NCBI GenBank assembly: GCA_020403425.1
Contig: JADBXR010000008.1
Span: 206,986-270,985, forward strand
Origin: Chitinophagaceae bacterium
Lineage (GTDB): Bacteria; Bacteroidota; Bacteroidia; Chitinophagales; Chitinophagaceae
Direction: 5' to 3'
Length of the DNA: 64,000 bases
The notes under the pieces are model-generated. The model did no database searches. It was not told the DNA's origin and saw only the letters and a program-made list of their open reading frames with translations. Positions 19,183-28,166 of the stretch are shown here, in pieces; positions within the stretch are counted from its first letter, which is position 1; each line of letters starts with the position of its first letter. The position numbers and the translations under genes were made by a program.

Positions 19183-20268
19183 CTACTCCACCCAGTCCGC
19201 TACAAACAAATTCGTATCCCTCGTTCCCCCATTGTTTCGGTTGGAAGAGAAAATAATCTTCTTACCGTCTGGACTGAACATCGGGAATGCATCAAACCCC
19301 TTGTCGCGGCTGATCTTTTCAAGGCCCTTGCCGTTGATATCGGTCAGGTACATATTGAAGGGAAAGCCCCTTTTATATTCGTGGTTGCTGCAAAAAATGA
19401 TGTGTTTGCTATCAGGCGTAAAATTGGGTGCCCAGTTGGCCTGTGCCAGGTTGGTGATCTGTCGGGCATTGCTGCCATCCGCATTGGCCACCCATACTTC
19501 CATATTCGTGGGCGCCACCATACCATCGGCCAGCAGTTCTTTGTATTCCCTGATCTCTGCATCGGTCTTAGGACGACTGGCCCGCCAAACGATCTTTTTC
19601 CCGTCCGGGCTGAACCACGCGCCGCCATCATAACCCAGCATTCGGGTGATGCGTTTCTCTTTACCGGACGCTAGATCCATGATGTACAGTTCCAGGTCTC
19701 CATCCTTGTCACTGCAATAGATCATCTTTTTACCATCGGGAGAGAGAGTCGCTTCCGCATCATAACCTTTGGCCGTGGTAAGCTGCTTAACGATCTTACC
19801 ATTCAGATCGGCCATGAAAATATCGTAGCTGTTGTACAATGGCCATATATAACGGTTACCATATTTTTTACGGTCCGGCGTTGGAGGGCAGGTATCCGCA
19901 CCTTTGTGGGTAGAAGCATAGATAAAATGTTTCCCGTCGGGCAGAAAAAAGGCACAGGTGGTTCGCCCTTTACCGCTGCTGACCATCTTATAAGAAAACT
20001 GCTCATTGGGTGAGGCAGGCAGTTTTCCGATGAAGATCTGATCACAATTGATCCCTTCTTTGGGATTCGTGCGCTGGAAAATGATGTGTTTACCATCATA
20101 GCTCCAGTATGCTTCTGCATTATCACCACCAAAAGTGAGCTGGCGAACATTCTTAAAATGTTTTTCACCGGCAAACAGGACCGAATCCGATACAGCTGCA
20201 GGCGACTGGGCCAGAAGCTGACCAATACCCGCTATAAAACAGATCCATACAAGCAATCCTTTTTTCAT
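19183..20268 (-). CDS. Exported TolB-like PD40 beta-propeller protein
   Basis: 361 aa. The signal peptide ends near LLAQS (residue 21). Six PD40/WD40-like units follow, each with a SPDGKKI-type core (for example TLSPDGKKMIYCS, WFSPDGKKIVWRA, NFTPDSKHIIFCS), forming a six-bladed propeller. Related proteins are often annotated as TolB or biopolymer transporter components, but there is no TolB N-terminal domain and no tol-pal gene nearby. It probably binds protein or ligand in the periplasm. It is divergent from the TPR lipoprotein gene. Confidence 0.85.
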   Translation of the reverse strand: MKKGLLVWICFIAGIGQLLAQSPAAVSDSVLFAGEKHFKNVRQLTFGGDNAEAYWSYDGKHIIFQRTNPKEGINCDQIFIGKLPASPNEQFSYKMVSSGKGRTTCAFFLPDGKHFIYASTHKGADTCPPTPDRKKYGNRYIWPLYNSYDIFMADLNGKIVKQLTTAKGYDAEATLSPDGKKMIYCSDKDGDLELYIMDLASGKEKRITRMLGYDGGAWFSPDGKKIVWRASRPKTDAEIREYKELLADGMVAPTNMEVWVANADGSNARQITNLAQANWAPNFTPDSKHIIFCSNHEYKRGFPFNMYLTDINGKGLEKISRDKGFDAFPMFSPDGKKIIFSSNRNNGGTRDTNLFVADWVE

Positions 20269-20352
20269 AGAGTCTTATGTTAAGATTCGGCAAAAATAGG
20301 TGTGAAGCCCCTCTCTTGTGTCAGAAAAATGTCATGACATGCCCTATCCCCA

Positions 20353-20360
20353 TAATTTTG
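20353..20360 (+). promoter_or_regulatory. Promoter -7 box abutting a start codon
   Basis: TAATTTTG, an exact TAnnTTTG, ends only 4 bp before the ATG of the TPR lipoprotein. If this is the -7 element, the mRNA would be leaderless or nearly so. Confidence 0.5.
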
Positions 20361-20364
20361 CAGC

Positions 20365-21171
20365 ATGAGATCATGGATAGTTACCAGTTGCCTATTGTTT
20401 GGGATAGCCTGTAAAAATGACCCGAAGGTACCGCCATCAGGCAACCTTGCCCAGGACAAGCTGCCAGCACCCGTACAGGAGCTATTTAACAAGCTGGACA
20501 AATACCCAGACAGCATCAGACTACGAATGCAACTGGTAGATGCGTTGGATAGCCTGGGCGCATACCGTTTGGCTTTGGGACAGATGGATTCCCTGATTAG
20601 GAACGATAGCCTGAATTATGGTTTCTGGTATCGCAAAGCCATGCTGCAGGAAAATTCACGTGATACGAATGGCGCCCTTCGCTCCTACCGGTATGCCATC
20701 CGCATTTACCCGTCACCGGATGCTATACTGGCCGCAGCCAACCTGCTGGCTGAAAAAAAAGACAGTACCGCCCTGTTACTTTGCCAGCAGGTAGCCGATC
20801 TGAAAATGGGAAGGGAGTACACGGCACACTGCCATTTTATTACAGGTATCTACCTGGCAAGAACTGGTAATCAAGCAAAAGCAATAATGGCTTTTGATAA
20901 TTGTATCCGAAACGATCTGAATTATATGGAAGCTTACATGGAAAAAGGGTTTCTGTATTTCGACGCTCAGAAAATCAACGAAGCGCTTGAGGTGTTCCGT
21001 ACGGTGACAACCATCAAAAACACCTATGCAGATGGATATTACTGGATGGCCAAATGCGAGGAAAAATTGAAGCGTCCGGCAGAAGCTATCGACAACTATA
21101 AGAAATCCCTGGTACTGGATCCCAAATTAACCGAAGCAAGTGATGCCTTGAAACGATTGGGCGCTTCCTAA
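20365..21171 (+). CDS. TPR-repeat lipoprotein
   Basis: 268 aa. The signal MRSWIVTSCLLFGIAC gives a lipidated Cys at 16. From about residue 40 to the end there are six or so degenerate tetratricopeptide repeats (such as DGYYWMAKCEEKLKRPAEAIDNYKKSL), so it is a protein-interaction scaffold at the envelope. Partner unknown. rpe follows 55 bp downstream on the same strand. Confidence 0.85.
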   Translation: MRSWIVTSCLLFGIACKNDPKVPPSGNLAQDKLPAPVQELFNKLDKYPDSIRLRMQLVDALDSLGAYRLALGQMDSLIRNDSLNYGFWYRKAMLQENSRDTNGALRSYRYAIRIYPSPDAILAAANLLAEKKDSTALLLCQQVADLKMGREYTAHCHFITGIYLARTGNQAKAIMAFDNCIRNDLNYMEAYMEKGFLYFDAQKINEALEVFRTVTTIKNTYADGYYWMAKCEEKLKRPAEAIDNYKKSLVLDPKLTEASDALKRLGAS

Positions 21172-21226
21172 ATTTAATCTCAGTAAAAGGATAAATTTCC
21201 GCAATTTCGCACCACAAATCAGAGTT

Positions 21227-21874
21227 ATGCCGATCATTGCCCCATCACTGTTAAGTGCCGATTTCCTGAACCTGCAGAAAGATTGTGAGATGTTGAATGC
21301 CAGTGAAGCTGACTGGTTTCACCTGGATGTGATGGACGGGAGTTTTGTTCCCAATATCAGTTTTGGGTTCCCGGTGATCGAACCTGTCTGCAAAGCCACC
21401 ACCAAGGTATGCGACGTGCACCTGATGATATTGGAACCCGGCAAATATGCCGAAGCGTTCCAGAAAGCCGGCGCCAATATCCTAACCGTACATATTGAGG
21501 CCTGTCCGCATCTGCACCGCAACCTGCAGCAGATCAAAAGCCTGGGCATGAAAGCTGGTGTGGCACTGAATCCGCATACGCCGGTAGACCAGCTCCATGA
21601 TATCATACAGGATATTGACCTGGTCTGCCTGATGAGCGTTAACCCTGGTTTTGGTGGTCAGCAATTCATCCCACGAACGCTCGACAAGATCCGGGCACTG
21701 AAACAGCTCATTACCGAAAGAGGCGCAAACACCCTGATCGAGATCGATGGCGGCGTGACCCTTGAGAACGCACCTTCTATCCTGCAGGCCGGCGCCGATG
21801 TACTGGTAGCGGGCAACACCGTTTTCAAATCGGCGGATCCGGTTGCCACCATTGCAGCCCTGAAAAAATTATAG
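21227..21874 (+). CDS. rpe: Ribulose-phosphate 3-epimerase
   Basis: 215 aa TIM-barrel enzyme that interconverts ribulose 5-phosphate and xylulose 5-phosphate. Motifs are IAPSLLSADFLNL, HLDVMDGSFVPN (metal ligands), VHLMI, MSVNPGFGGQ (phosphate loop) and EIDGGV. Length is typical. A near-consensus -7 box (TAAATTTC) lies about 30 bp upstream. Confidence 0.97.
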   Translation: MPIIAPSLLSADFLNLQKDCEMLNASEADWFHLDVMDGSFVPNISFGFPVIEPVCKATTKVCDVHLMILEPGKYAEAFQKAGANILTVHIEACPHLHRNLQQIKSLGMKAGVALNPHTPVDQLHDIIQDIDLVCLMSVNPGFGGQQFIPRTLDKIRALKQLITERGANTLIEIDGGVTLENAPSILQAGADVLVAGNTVFKSADPVATIAALKKL

Positions 21875-21999
21875 AGCCTCTCCTCCTGACCAGGAATTAG
21901 GTGCCGTAGAAAGATCACGAAAATTTCATACTGATTTTTCTGTATTCGGTATCCACATCTGTGTATAAGAAGTGTTAGGATTTTATAGGGTCTTCCAGT

Positions 22000-22007
22000 T
22001 AAATTTG
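22000..22007 (+). promoter_or_regulatory. Promoter -7 box upstream of phoH
   Basis: TAAATTTG matches TAnnTTTG exactly, 43 bp before the phoH start codon. Confidence 0.5.
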
Positions 22008-22050
22008 GAATAGTAGTTCAGATCTTACTAATCCATAAAATCTCATCAGC

Positions 22051-23043
22051 TTGACAGAAACCATCATCAACCTCGAATCCGTTAATCCCATCGAATTCTT
22101 TGGTGTCAATAACGGAAAGTTAGATTTGCTGAAAAAGAAATTCCCATTGTTAAAGATCCTCTCCCGTGGGACGCAATTAAAACTGAGCGGGGCTCCTGAA
22201 CAGATCGAAACAGCAAAAGAAAAGATCGACCTCATCATTCAGTACCTGGAACGAAATGGCCACCTGAGTGAAAACTATTTTGAACAGATCCTTGGTGGCG
22301 ATGATGCCGAAACCATCGACAATTTTGTTGACCGAAATCCCAACGACATCCTGGTATTCGGTCCGAACGGAAAAACCGTCAGGGCCCGAACGCAGAACCA
22401 GAAAAAGATGGTGCACGCCGTTGATCGGAATGATATTGTTTTCGCCATCGGGCCGGCGGGTACCGGTAAAACCTATACTGCCGTAGCACTGGCGGTAAGG
22501 GCATTGAAGAACAAGGTTGTTAAGAAGATCATCCTCACACGTCCTGCTGTGGAAGCCGGCGAAAGCCTGGGTTTTCTTCCCGGCGACCTGAAAGAGAAGA
22601 TCGACCCCTACCTGCGCCCTTTATATGATGCGCTGGATGACATGATACCCGCCGACAAACTCGGTTATTACATGAGTACACGCACCATCGAGATCGCACC
22701 GCTGGCCTATATGCGAGGACGTACTTTAGATAATGCATTCATCATCCTGGATGAGGCACAGAACACCAACGACCTTCAGTTGAAGATGTTCCTTACCCGT
22801 ATCGGCGCCAATGCAAAAGCCATCATCACCGGCGACCCCACCCAGGTAGATCTGCCGCGCAACATGCGCAGTGGCCTGGAGAAATCGACCCGCATCCTCA
22901 AGAACATCGATGGCATTTCGCATATCGAGTTAACGGAAGAAGATGTGGTGCGTCACCGTCTGGTAAAAGCCATCATCAAGGCTTACGACAAGGAAAAAGA
23001 AAAGGAGGATGCCGAACACGGGCATACGCACGGACACAGATAA
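22051..23043 (+). CDS. phoH: PhoH-family ATPase
   Basis: 330 aa. The only start that preserves the family N-terminus is TTG at 22051. Residues about 1-110 form the KH-like N-terminal region. The P-loop ATPase follows with Walker A IGPAGTGKTYTA, Walker B FIILDEAQN and TGDPTQVDLP. A His-rich tail (EHGHTHGHR) ends the protein. PhoH proteins are linked to RNA metabolism; activity is not shown by the sequence. Confidence 0.93.
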   Translation: MTETIINLESVNPIEFFGVNNGKLDLLKKKFPLLKILSRGTQLKLSGAPEQIETAKEKIDLIIQYLERNGHLSENYFEQILGGDDAETIDNFVDRNPNDILVFGPNGKTVRARTQNQKKMVHAVDRNDIVFAIGPAGTGKTYTAVALAVRALKNKVVKKIILTRPAVEAGESLGFLPGDLKEKIDPYLRPLYDALDDMIPADKLGYYMSTRTIEIAPLAYMRGRTLDNAFIILDEAQNTNDLQLKMFLTRIGANAKAIITGDPTQVDLPRNMRSGLEKSTRILKNIDGISHIELTEEDVVRHRLVKAIIKAYDKEKEKEDAEHGHTHGHR

Positions 23044-23046
23044 AAG

Positions 23047-23075
23047 AAAAGGCCTCAACAACATTGAGGCCTTTT
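23047..23075. terminator. Bidirectional terminator between phoH and ribBA
   Basis: AAAAGGCCTCAA, 5-nt loop, TTGAGGCCTTTT: a perfect 12-bp stem between convergent genes. Confidence 0.9.
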
Positions 23076-23104
23076 CTTTTGCAGGAATCCATAAACAGCG
23101 ACGT

Positions 23105-24307
23105 TTATTTTCCCAGTATCTCGTGTCCCAGTTTATCGCGCTTGGTTTCCAGGTATTTTCTGTTATGCGTATTGGGGTGGATCTCGATGGGAACCGTATC
23201 CACCATTTCAAGCCCATATCCTTTCAGGCCGGCGCGTTTCCGGGGATTATTGCTCATCAATCGCAATTTGGTCACACCCAGGTAACGGAGTATCTGGGCA
23301 CCTACCCCATAATCGCGTTCATCCATGCCAAAGCCCAGATGGAGGTTGGCTTCTACCGTATCCATTCCCTCTTCCTGTAATTTGTAAGCTTTCAGTTTAT
23401 TGATCAGGCCGATACCACGTCCCTCCTGGTTCATGTAAAGGATGATGCCTTTACCTTCCTGTTCCACCATTTGCATGGCTTTGTGCAACTGCTCCCCACA
23501 ATCGCAGCGGAAACTTCCGAGAATGTCGCCGGTAAAGCAGCTGCTATGTACCCGGGTAAGCACGGCTTCGTCTTCCGTCCAACTGCCTTTGATCAGTGCG
23601 AGATGTTCTGCACCGGTGGTCTTTTCTTTGAATGCCACCAGGGTGAAATGACCGTATTTGGTGGGCATATCCACCCGCACCAGTTCCTCAATGAGAGAAT
23701 CGGTCTTGAGACGATAATCGATCAGGTCCTTGATGGAAATGATCTTCATACCGAATTTCTTGGCGATCTCCTGAAGTTCGGGCAACCTGGCCATGGTACC
23801 ATCCTCATTCATCACTTCTACCAGCACGCCAGCAGGCTCCAATCCCGCAAGCCTGGCCAGATCTACGGCAGCCTCGGTATGGCCGGCCCTGCGTAATACG
23901 CCGCCCGTTTTTGCTTTGAGCGGGAAGATATGACCGGGTCTGCCCAGCTCTTCGGGTTTCGTATGGGGGTTCACCAGCGCCTGTATGGTCTTGGCCCTGT
24001 CCTGCGCCGAAATACCCGTTGTGGTACCCTGGCCGATCAGATCAACCGATACCGTAAAAGCGGTTTCATGCAGGGAGGTATTCGAAACGACCATGGGCCC
24101 CAGGTCCAGTTCGGTACAACGCGCTTCGGTCAATGCCGCACAGATCAATCCGCGACCTTCTTTGCTCATGAAATTGATGACTTCCGGAGTGGCATGCTGG
24201 GCGGCTATGATGAAATCGCCCTCATTTTCACGGTCCTCATCATCTACCACTATGACCATTTTACCGGCCCGTATGTCTTCGATCGCATGTTCAATCCTGT
24301 CTAACAT
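23105..24307 (-). CDS. ribBA: Bifunctional DHBP synthase / GTP cyclohydrolase II
   Basis: The start was moved from 24442 to the ATG at 24307, giving [16 protein letters not shown]..., the normal N-terminus, and 400 aa. The RibB domain (about 1-200) has [11 protein letters not shown] (metal-binding) and the GHTEAAVDL block. The RibA domain (about 205-400) has the zinc ligands in [15 protein letters not shown] and the nucleotide-binding NQEGRGIGL. It supplies both precursors for riboflavin. No FMN riboswitch fold was recognised upstream. Confidence 0.97.
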   Translation of the reverse strand: MLDRIEHAIEDIRAGKMVIVVDDEDRENEGDFIIAAQHATPEVINFMSKEGRGLICAALTEARCTELDLGPMVVSNTSLHETAFTVSVDLIGQGTTTGISAQDRAKTIQALVNPHTKPEELGRPGHIFPLKAKTGGVLRRAGHTEAAVDLARLAGLEPAGVLVEVMNEDGTMARLPELQEIAKKFGMKIISIKDLIDYRLKTDSLIEELVRVDMPTKYGHFTLVAFKEKTTGAEHLALIKGSWTEDEAVLTRVHSSCFTGDILGSFRCDCGEQLHKAMQMVEQEGKGIILYMNQEGRGIGLINKLKAYKLQEEGMDTVEANLHLGFGMDERDYGVGAQILRYLGVTKLRLMSNNPRKRAGLKGYGLEMVDTVPIEIHPNTHNRKYLETKRDKLGHEILGK

Positions 24308-24700
24308 AATCAATAATTGAAGTGCAAAATTACAGTCCTGTGCCTTTACTTCCGGAATAATCAGAAAGAAAGCCCGTTTTATGACCCGATTTTTACGAAA
24401 AGCCCCGGAAGGAAAAGGCGAAGAAGCCGGCCGCACTGCCAAATGCCGTTCCTGAAAGGCGGTACAAGGAAATTAACAATTTGGAGAGGAATTTGGCAAT
24501 AAAATCTGCACCAAGGTTAAATATTATACAATGAAATAGTCATTTTTATAGATAAAATATTATTTATATCCGTAAATAATAAGAAAACACAAACAATTCA
24601 ATTGAATTGATGAACAGCGAGGGGCAATGACAAGATGTTAATATAAGCTATTAATGCACAAAAGAATATTCGCTTTCTTTGCACTTGAAAAATTAACATT
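24308..24700. other. AT-rich intergenic promoter region
   Basis: 393 bp between divergent ribBA and the first TonB receptor. The part from about 24480 to 24680 is strikingly AT-rich. A near-consensus -7 box (TTTCTTTG, one mismatch) lies about 20 bp before the receptor ATG. No ORF, tRNA or riboswitch was recognised. Confidence 0.5.
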
Positions 24701-27700
24701 ATGCTAAGTAAAAGAATTGTACAATTTGTACTGGCGGTTCTGCTCTTGCCGGCATTTGCTCTGGCACAGACCACGACCAGTAGTATGGGCGGTTCTGTAA
24801 AAACCAACACAGGCGAACCTCTGGTAGGTGCAACTGTTACGGTGATACATGAACCTACCGGTACTATTTACCGCGTTCAAAGCCGTTCAGCCGGCCGTTT
24901 TGACGTTAGCAACCTCAATCCGGGCGGACCTTATTCTGTTGAAGTATCGTTTATCAACTTTGCAAGCGAGAAAAAGACAGACATCTATCTTACCCTAGGC
25001 GACTCTTATAAGGTAGATTTTGCTTTAGCTCCCAAAGCATCCAACCTGGGTAATGTTGTGGTTACCGGTTTGCGCAAAACCACTGAAGCTTCCGGTAAGG
25101 GAGGCACAGAAACCACTGTAGGCCGCGACAAGATGGCCAACTTACCTACTGTAGGACGTAATATCTATGATTACCTACGTGCTGTTCCCCAGGCCAAACT
25201 GGTGAATGGTACCGAAGGTGCCATTTCCATCGCAGGACAGAACAACCGTTACAATGCCTTCTATGTGGATGGCGCCATCAATAACGACGTATTCGGTCTG
25301 GCTGCCTCCGGAACCAATGGTGGTCAGGCAAGCATCTCCCCGATCTCTATCGACGCGATCGATCAGTTCCAGGTAGTGATCTCTCCTTACGATGCGGCCC
25401 AGGGTCACTTCGTAGGTGGTGGTATCAACGCCATTACCAAAGGTGGTACCAACAAGACCGAAGGATCTGTATACTATTTCTTGCAGAACCAGAACCTGGC
25501 AGGTAAAACACCTACCGGTCCGAAAGAGAATGCAGTAAAACTGAATAACTTCACCAAAAAGACCTATGGTTTCCGTGTGGGTGGTGCATTTGTGAAAAAC
25601 AAACTGTTCTACTTCATCAACGTAGACCTTCAGCGCGATATCCGTCCTCAGCCATTTGATTTCAATTCCTATGCAGGTAATACCAAGGACCTGGCTACCC
25701 TGAACAGTCTGGCCAACACCCTGCGTACCACCTATGGTTATGAGCCCGGAGGTTTCCTGGACAATACAGAAGAAGTGAAGGCCGACAGGATCGCTTCCCG
25801 TATCGACTGGAACATCAGCGATAAGCACAAGCTGACCCTGAGCAACCGCTACACCAAAGGAGAGCGTTTGAACACCAGCAGCAGCAGCACCGGTACCATC
25901 AACTTCTACAACAACGGATACCGTTTCCCAACCCGCAGTAACTCTACTTCTGCCGAACTGAAAAGTATCGTGGGCAGAAATGCGACCAATAAATTCCTGA
26001 TCACCTTTACAGATGTGTCTGATGACCGTAGCCCGCTGGGACAGGATTTTCCCCGCGTAAGGATCAATGACGGTTCTGGCGCTATCGTCTTCGGACCAGA
26101 CAACAGCTCTACTGTGAACCTGCTCACCCAAAAGAACTGGACCGTTATCGACGAGTTCAAATTCACCCTGGGCAAACACGGTTTGAAAGTGGGTGTTGAC
26201 TGGGAGTACAGCAGCGTGTTCAATGCATTCATACAGAATACATTCGGTAACTACACTTATTCTAACCTGAATGCATTCCTGACCGGAGCGGCCCCAAGTG
26301 CCTATACTTATGGTTTTCCTCAGATCGACAACGGCAAGGGTGATAACACGAATGCCGCTGCCAAATTCAAATATGCTTCCGGCTCTCTGTTCTTGCAGGA
26401 TGAGTACAGGGCATCTGAGAACCTGACACTGAACTTCGGTATCCGTGCCGATTACTCTAAATTCCTGAGTACTCCATGGACAGATGATTATACCAACACG
26501 ATAGCAATTCCTAAATTCTCTCAGTACTGGGATCTGAAAGGTGCCCGTTCCGGACAAGCTCCTAAGATCCCTCTGTCACTGTCTCCACGTGTAGGTTTCG
26601 TTTACAAAGTACCTGATGAGAACCTGACCATCCGAGGTGGTTTTGGTCTGTTCGTTGGACGTATCCCACTGGTATGGCCAGGCGGTATCTTCAACAACAA
26701 TGGTATTTTCATTGGAGGATACACTGCCAACGCAACCCAGTTAGCCCAGATCCGTTTCCGTTCAAACCCGAACGGTCAGTGGACACCCAGCGAAGTGGGT
26801 GCCGGTGTGACCAAAGGACCTTTGAACCTGGTTTCTTCAGAATTCAGACTGCCTAAGATCTTCAGGACCTCTCTGGCATTTGACAAGCGCTTCAGCGATG
26901 GTTGGTCTGCTACTCTGGAAGGTTATTTCTCAAAGAACATCAACGAGATCAGCTATACCAATATCAACCTGCTGCCTCCTACTGCCAATGCGGTCGGACC
27001 AGACACACGTAAGGTATATTCTACCGTTAACAATGGCAAAATTCCGATCAATGCCGACGGTTCTAACCCGTACGACAATGCCATCCTGCTGACCAATAAC
27101 TCAGAAAAGACCGGTTTCTCCTATGGTATGACCGCTACCGTAACCAAGCGTACCCGTACCAACTTCACTTTCGAGCTGAACTATAGCTATGGTAACTCCA
27201 CCGTTCAGAACGAAGGAACCAGCTCTGTAAACCTGAGCCAGTGGAGGTTCATGGAGACCGTTAACGGACGTAACTACATCGGCCGTTCTATTTCTGACTT
27301 CAGTGCAGGTCACAGGATCTTCGCTTACATGAGCAAGAAATTCGAATACGCCAACAAGTCACTGGCAACTACCATTACATTGGCTTATACCGGCCAGTCA
27401 GGCTCACCGCTGAGTTATGTATATGGCTCTAACAGCATGACCAGGGATGATGGTTTGACCGGTGGTAATGACCTGATCTACGTGCCTACCAGCGCTGACC
27501 TGGCTGCTATGACCTTTGTAACAGGTAGTGGTATTACCGCCGCTCCTGACGTACAGAAAGCTGCCTTGGAAGCCTATATCACCAATGACGATTACCTGCG
27601 CAATCGCCGTGGACAGTATGCTGAAAGAAACGGAAGCCGTTTACCTTTCACCAATATCGTTGACCTGAAAATCGCTCAGGATTTCAATATCATAGTGGCT

Positions 27701-27961
27701 GGCAAACGTTACCAGTTCCAGGTTACTTATGATGTATTCAACCTTGGCAACCTGCTGAACAGGGATTGGGGCCGCCAGTACTTCCAGAGCAATGATCAGT
27801 TCTCTCTGATCCAGTTTGCCGGATACAAGAGCGCTACCGACCTGACCCCTACTTACCGTTTCAACCCGAATGTGACCACTGCATGGGGTGTGAGCACAAG
27901 TACCAATGCCGCCTATGCAGCGCGTTGGATCAGCCAGTTAGGTGTACGTTTCACATTCTAA
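24701..27961 (+). CDS. Oar-like TonB-dependent outer-membrane receptor
   Basis: 1086 aa. Signal peptide cleaved near ALAQT (residue 23), then a carboxypeptidase-regulatory-like Ig domain (about 28-110, GEPLVGATVTVIHEPTG), a plug domain (about 120-245, with SIAGQNNRYNAFYVDGAINND) and a large beta-barrel ending in aromatic RFTF. This layout is that of Oar/CarboxypepD_reg receptors, which take up or bind large ligands in Bacteroidota. No SusD partner is adjacent. It is followed by a strong terminator and a paralogous gene. Confidence 0.92.
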   Translation: MLSKRIVQFVLAVLLLPAFALAQTTTSSMGGSVKTNTGEPLVGATVTVIHEPTGTIYRVQSRSAGRFDVSNLNPGGPYSVEVSFINFASEKKTDIYLTLGDSYKVDFALAPKASNLGNVVVTGLRKTTEASGKGGTETTVGRDKMANLPTVGRNIYDYLRAVPQAKLVNGTEGAISIAGQNNRYNAFYVDGAINNDVFGLAASGTNGGQASISPISIDAIDQFQVVISPYDAAQGHFVGGGINAITKGGTNKTEGSVYYFLQNQNLAGKTPTGPKENAVKLNNFTKKTYGFRVGGAFVKNKLFYFINVDLQRDIRPQPFDFNSYAGNTKDLATLNSLANTLRTTYGYEPGGFLDNTEEVKADRIASRIDWNISDKHKLTLSNRYTKGERLNTSSSSTGTINFYNNGYRFPTRSNSTSAELKSIVGRNATNKFLITFTDVSDDRSPLGQDFPRVRINDGSGAIVFGPDNSSTVNLLTQKNWTVIDEFKFTLGKHGLKVGVDWEYSSVFNAFIQNTFGNYTYSNLNAFLTGAAPSAYTYGFPQIDNGKGDNTNAAAKFKYASGSLFLQDEYRASENLTLNFGIRADYSKFLSTPWTDDYTNTIAIPKFSQYWDLKGARSGQAPKIPLSLSPRVGFVYKVPDENLTIRGGFGLFVGRIPLVWPGGIFNNNGIFIGGYTANATQLAQIRFRSNPNGQWTPSEVGAGVTKGPLNLVSSEFRLPKIFRTSLAFDKRFSDGWSATLEGYFSKNINEISYTNINLLPPTANAVGPDTRKVYSTVNNGKIPINADGSNPYDNAILLTNNSEKTGFSYGMTATVTKRTRTNFTFELNYSYGNSTVQNEGTSSVNLSQWRFMETVNGRNYIGRSISDFSAGHRIFAYMSKKFEYANKSLATTITLAYTGQSGSPLSYVYGSNSMTRDDGLTGGNDLIYVPTSADLAAMTFVTGSGITAAPDVQKAALEAYITNDDYLRNRRGQYAERNGSRLPFTNIVDLKIAQDFNIIVAGKRYQFQVTYDVFNLGNLLNRDWGRQYFQSNDQFSLIQFAGYKSATDLTPTYRFNPNVTTAWGVSTSTNAAYAARWISQLGVRFTF

Positions 27962-27981
27962 CGAACGCATAAGTTTCAGAT

Positions 27982-28017
27982 AATACAAAAACCCCGCAAA
28001 TGCGGGGTTTTTGTATT
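27982..28017 (+). terminator. Strong rho-independent terminator
   Basis: A 17-bp perfect stem (AATACAAAAACCCCGCA and complement) with a 2-nt loop, just after the first receptor gene. The downstream ORF in the track begins inside it, showing that the ORF-track start of the second receptor is wrong. Confidence 0.95.
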
Positions 28018-28166
28018 ATTATCGACTATATCTCCCTATCCTCCTAATTTATACGATTCATCGACGGAAACCTCCATTTTTTCAGGTTAAATTATTATTA
28101 TGTTTCCATTTTGTTTCGAAATACCACATTAGCAACAGATATTTGCGGCTCAAAAAAAAACTAACT

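Noticed and set aside
24308-24480. FMN riboswitch upstream of ribBA
   Set aside because: No RFN-type conserved helices were recognised in the sequence upstream of the ribBA start.
25175-26557. 460-codon ORF antisense to the first TonB receptor
   Set aside because: It is a shadow of the receptor's codon pattern; low-complexity Val/Gly/Ile content with no recognisable domain, and the plus frame is a clear receptor.
28011-28166. ORF-track N-terminal extension of the second TonB receptor
   Set aside because: It begins inside the terminator of the preceding gene and hides the signal peptide that starts at 28167.
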